From Cyclina sinensis (taxonomy: Eukaryota > Mollusca > Bivalvia > Venerida > Veneridae), in contig JAAONU010000001.1 of NCBI GenBank assembly GCA_012932295.1, positions 8,765,104 through 8,829,103 on the forward strand: a stretch of 64,000 nucleotides of DNA, written 5' to 3'. The number at the start of each line of letters is the position of its first letter. Positions within the stretch are counted from its first letter, which is position 1. The position numbers were made by a program, and so were the translations under genes. The notes beneath the pieces were generated by a model. It did not search any database, was not told the origin of the DNA, and saw nothing but the letters and a program-made list of their open reading frames with translations. Shown here one piece after another: positions 60,986 through 64,000 of the stretch.

Positions 60986-61027
60986 CTTCCCTTAAACTGA
61001 AACGAACAATTATGCTCACCCTCTTAA
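60986..61027 (-). CDS. Candidate 42-bp exon
   Basis: Acceptor AGAATACATAG, 42 bp open in one frame (phase 1 to 1, KRVSIIVRFSLRE), donor GGGAAG|GTAAAT. Possible continuation upstream at 63237-63269 is weaker still. Confidence 0.18.
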
Positions 61028-61510
61028 CTATGTATTCTTAAAGCCTTTAACATTTCGTCCATATTTAGCAAAACAGTTTTCCAGATTCGACTACGATCAT
61101 GTGTAAAAGACAGCAGACTATGGTAATTCATTATCTGAATTTTCCAGACAAAATTATAATAATAGAAGTCTACCTTTTCAATACAGAAAACAGCAATACA
61201 ATATTTACATTTGAGGGGTTTGTGTCCTAATGTAAGTTCACATAATATTTTTCTTCATTTTTTTTTTAAATTTTTTTTACAGAATGGTCAAAAATGTCTG
61301 ATCTCAGATCACTGTCTTGCTGATTCTATCTGTAACTCAAATTTTCTGTTACTTCAGATCTGTCTGTTTTCATATCTTCGTTCCATTGTTTTGTGTGACA
61401 ACTGGTCCAATATTACGCATGGACACCAATCTTTTGGTCACAGTGATTGTTGTGGTTTAACTGTTTATAAAAAGACATGTGACCAGTTTACAAGCCAATT
61501 TAATTCAAAG

Positions 61511-62570
61511 ACAAGAGCACCACTGGGCCAAGCATTATATGCCCCAACGGTGTTTTTTTTTTTTAAAGTACAATGCATTTGTGATATAAGGGAGGAAACC
61601 TTAGGCTTTGGAATTAAATGATTTGCTTTAAATTTTAAATTTTTCATTTTTGATTTATAATATTTTTATTTCTAACATTTCAAAATTTCAATTTTAGAGT
61701 TTTATAGATCTTTATCATATCTGAATTTTCAGTTTATGACTTATAAATGTCAGTCTTTCAGAACTTATGATATTCATGCTGTGATGCATGGTTATCAAGT
61801 TATAGTGCAGAAATATTGATTGTTTAGTTGATTGTCACCTTGACCATTTACATACTTACCCTGAACAGTATAGGGGTCAAGTAATCAATGATGCAATCAT
61901 CCTAAGAAGTTTGAAGTCTGTATGGGAAGTATTTGCCAAGTTATACAGCAGAAATGCTTTTCAGTGTTTAGGTCATTGTGACCTTGACATCTGACCTACT
62001 GATCCTAAGATGTATGGGGGTCATTTTCTCAATGAAATCAATATGAAGTTTGAAGTCTGTATGACAAATGGTTATAAAGTTTTACAGCAGAAATAGTTTT
62101 CAGTGCTTAGGTCACTGTGACCCTGACCTTTGACCTACTGACACCAAAATCAATTGGGGTCATTTACTCAATGTGTGCAACCTTTATATGAATTTTGAAG
62201 TCTCTACGACAAATGGTTGTCAAGTTTCAGAGTGTAAATGATTCTTAACGTTTAGGTCACTGTGACCTTGACCACTGACATAATGACCCAAAAATGTATA
62301 ATGATCATCCACTCAAAGTGTGCAATCATGACATAAAGTTAAGTCACTACAACAAATGATTGTCAAGTTACATGGCGGAAATTGTTTTCAATGTTAAGGT
62401 CACCGTGACCTTGTCCTTTGAGCTTCTGACCCCAAAATCAATAGGGGTCATGCGCTCAATGTGGGCAATCATCACATGAAGTTAAAATATTGTAGACCAA
62501 ACAGTTCTCAAGTTATCCTCAGGAAACCAAATTGCTAACAGATGGACGGACGCCCAGGCTCTCTTGAATA
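61511..62570 (+). mobile_element. ACAAGAGCACC-type element with about four 140-145-bp units
   Basis: ACAAGAG at 61511 and a two-step 5' stem (CACC ACT GGGC with GCCC CAAC GGTG, 61518-61553). After an AT-rich gap, core units carry TGTGACC landmarks at 61977, 62116, 62261 and 62405 with CCCAAAATCAATAGGGGTCA. The tail is GATGGACGGACGCCCAGG. Confidence 0.75.
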
Positions 62571-63441
62571 TTTTTTTTCTTGGCTGTGGCACCATCTCTC
62601 AAATTTTGTGGCACAATTTGACACTTTCTACTTCACTAACCTTGTGACACTGTGTGTTTCCCTGACTTTGTGACACTGTCTATTTCCCCAGCTTTATGAT
62701 ACAGTCTACTTTTCTTAATTTACCAGCATGATCTGTTTCCCCACCATATGACAAAACCTTGTATATCTTAATTCACTAGACTTGGTGGCATTGCTTTGCA
62801 ACACTGAAAGACAACAAATTTTTCAGATTTAGTGACACAGCCTTTTGAGGTAATGTTTACAGGATACAATATGATTTCCTGTGTGACACACTATTTCATT
62901 GACTGGCTTAACACACCCTGTCCTGGCACAGTCTTAACTTCTAACATCATAAGGGCTGATACTACCAGTTACAAGGTATGAAACCTTTAAAAACAGTAGC
63001 TTCAGTTACCATAGGAATCTGACTGAACCCACATGATTAACTACACATCTCTTTTAACACAAGCACACTGTGATCTAAAAAGCTCAGTAGACAGGTTTTA
63101 CAATTAATGTTTTTCTGTCAATACTGCTGCAAAAAGTCTTGTCAAAAACAGACAGCTTGGGTGAACAGATTTCAAACTTTTGTCACATGACATGTCCAAT
63201 TACAAATTTAAAAGCTTCCTTGGATAGTTTACTCACAAGATTTCCAGGGAACCCTCAGCGAAAAAAAAACTGTGATAGCATGTGAAATGTTACAATGTAT
63301 GACAATGAATTTTCCCAAGGAAATGTTTACTTTTGCCGTTCACATTTTGCATTGTCATACTGTAAACCTGAGACAGGTCTATGCTGAGAACATAATTTTG
63401 TGTAGCAAATGTCATTTCTAATTTCTTGTAACCTCATTTAA
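62571..63441. other. Single-copy stretch with a weak tandem repeat
   Basis: At about 62630-62720, CTTTGTGACACTGTCTATTTCCC-like units of roughly 32 bp repeat about three times. Otherwise nothing supported. Confidence 0.5.
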
Positions 63442-63646
63442 CCCTTAACTGCTAGAACCGAAATTGATTAGCCTTTGCCACCAGTATAGAGCCAGGCTAG
63501 CCTGCACATTCGTGCAGTCTGACCAGGCTCTATACTGTTGGTAGCTCAATTTTTGTATTTTGATATTGAAATCCCTTAAACTTTGAATGGACTGTTCCAA
63601 ATTCAAAGCTGGACAAATCCATTACAAAAATTCAGCATGTTCAGGG
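63442..63646 (-). mobile_element. TTAA-flanked MITE, copy 2 (inverted)
   Basis: TTAA at 63438-63441 and 63647-63650 flank 205 bp that match the reverse complement of 6666-6871. The centre (about 63482-63540) folds as a hairpin of two arms of about 27 nt (CAGTATAGAGCCAGG with CCAGGCTCTATACTG). Confidence 0.85.
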
Positions 63647-64000
63647 TTAATAACCACCTCTTACACTGGCAATGCATATTTGCAAAAAAATATTCCCTAT
63701 CATAAGTCAGGCTCATTTAATGATTATAAATTTGCTGCTGGTGTCAACAAAACTTAGAAAGGTGTGAATGCATTTAATAAGAAATAACAACAGCTTGAAA
63801 GTTAAGTTGGAATGCAATTCACAGTTTGAATTAGCAAAGAACCAGGTCATTTTAGTAGAAGCACAATTTTCAAAGCATCTCATCTTTTATCCCTACTAAA
63901 AAAGTACTAATGAGGCAAAAGAATTCATGTATTACTAGTACATTTATAACATAATATAACTTTGTTCTGCTGCAGTTTGTATAATTGCATTTAACAGCAT

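Larger units (their letters stand above)
56921..61510. other. Single-copy stretch with several candidate exons
   Basis: No mobile element is recognised. It holds the candidate minus-strand exons at 57432, 58548, 60750 and 60986, and a C-rich tract. A minus-strand ATG in AAAATGGCGG context (57634) opens a 19-codon frame that stops before the next donor. Confidence 0.4.

Noticed and set aside
61211..61621. 136-residue plus-strand frame, the longest in the window
   Set aside because: It starts at a poly-T tract, runs through unrelated sequence into the head of a mobile element, and resembles no protein.

Overview
This window looks like non-coding DNA from a bivalve mollusc, probably a venerid-type clam. 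That is an inference from the repeat families: ACAAGAGGGCC-type elements, cores built on TGACCTTGACC, and tRNA-headed SINEs. It is AT-rich, has no long open reading frame, no rRNA and no CRISPR array, and no bacterial gene organisation. I recognise no protein with certainty. || Most of the identifiable sequence is mobile or tandem repeat. The dominant group is a set of non-autonomous elements that share one layout: a 5' end reading ACAAGA(R), a short 5' hairpin, a core of tandem units of about 145-165 bp, often a GC-rich tetranucleotide run, and a 3'-terminal hairpin. Copies or remnants lie at 120-969, 10675-11671, 14598-14905, 17030-18378, 22125-23195, 34605-36508, 37817-39981, 40376-41294, 43441-43790, 44335-45183, 47846-48480, 50814-51290, 53636-54237, 54326-55505 and 61511-62570. 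This layout recalls the bivalve 'pearl' elements and Helitron/Helentron-derived non-autonomous elements. The assignment is my inference. || Cut-and-paste elements are clearer. There is a hAT-type MITE with a 12-bp terminal repeat and an 8-bp target duplication (24386-25281). A TA-flanked MITE with perfect inverted ends lies at 25984-26800. Both sit inside one 3.5-kb minisatellite. Others are a TA-flanked MITE (28526-28940), two opposite copies of a TTAA-flanked MITE with a hairpin centre (6666-6871 and 63442-63646), an element with TGCA ends (51946-52270) and a TA element that carries another element inside it (37146-40001). Three SINE copies occur, two of them as an inverted pair, plus one truncated tRNA-like piece. 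|| Tandem arrays with unit lengths of 12, 19, 24, 26, 27, 29, 34 and 61 bp occur throughout. A 159-bp segment at 41588-41906 is a nearly perfect recent duplication. A large inverted repeat (30490-32231) could form a long hairpin RNA. || Scattered along the minus strand are short open segments bounded by good splice acceptor and donor signals. Their codon phases can be chained from about 61.0 kb down to about 4.5 kb. This may be a gene with tiny exons and very large introns, with the repeats filling its introns. The evidence is only splice signals, open frames and phase agreement, and short segments like these also arise by chance, so every exon call is tentative.
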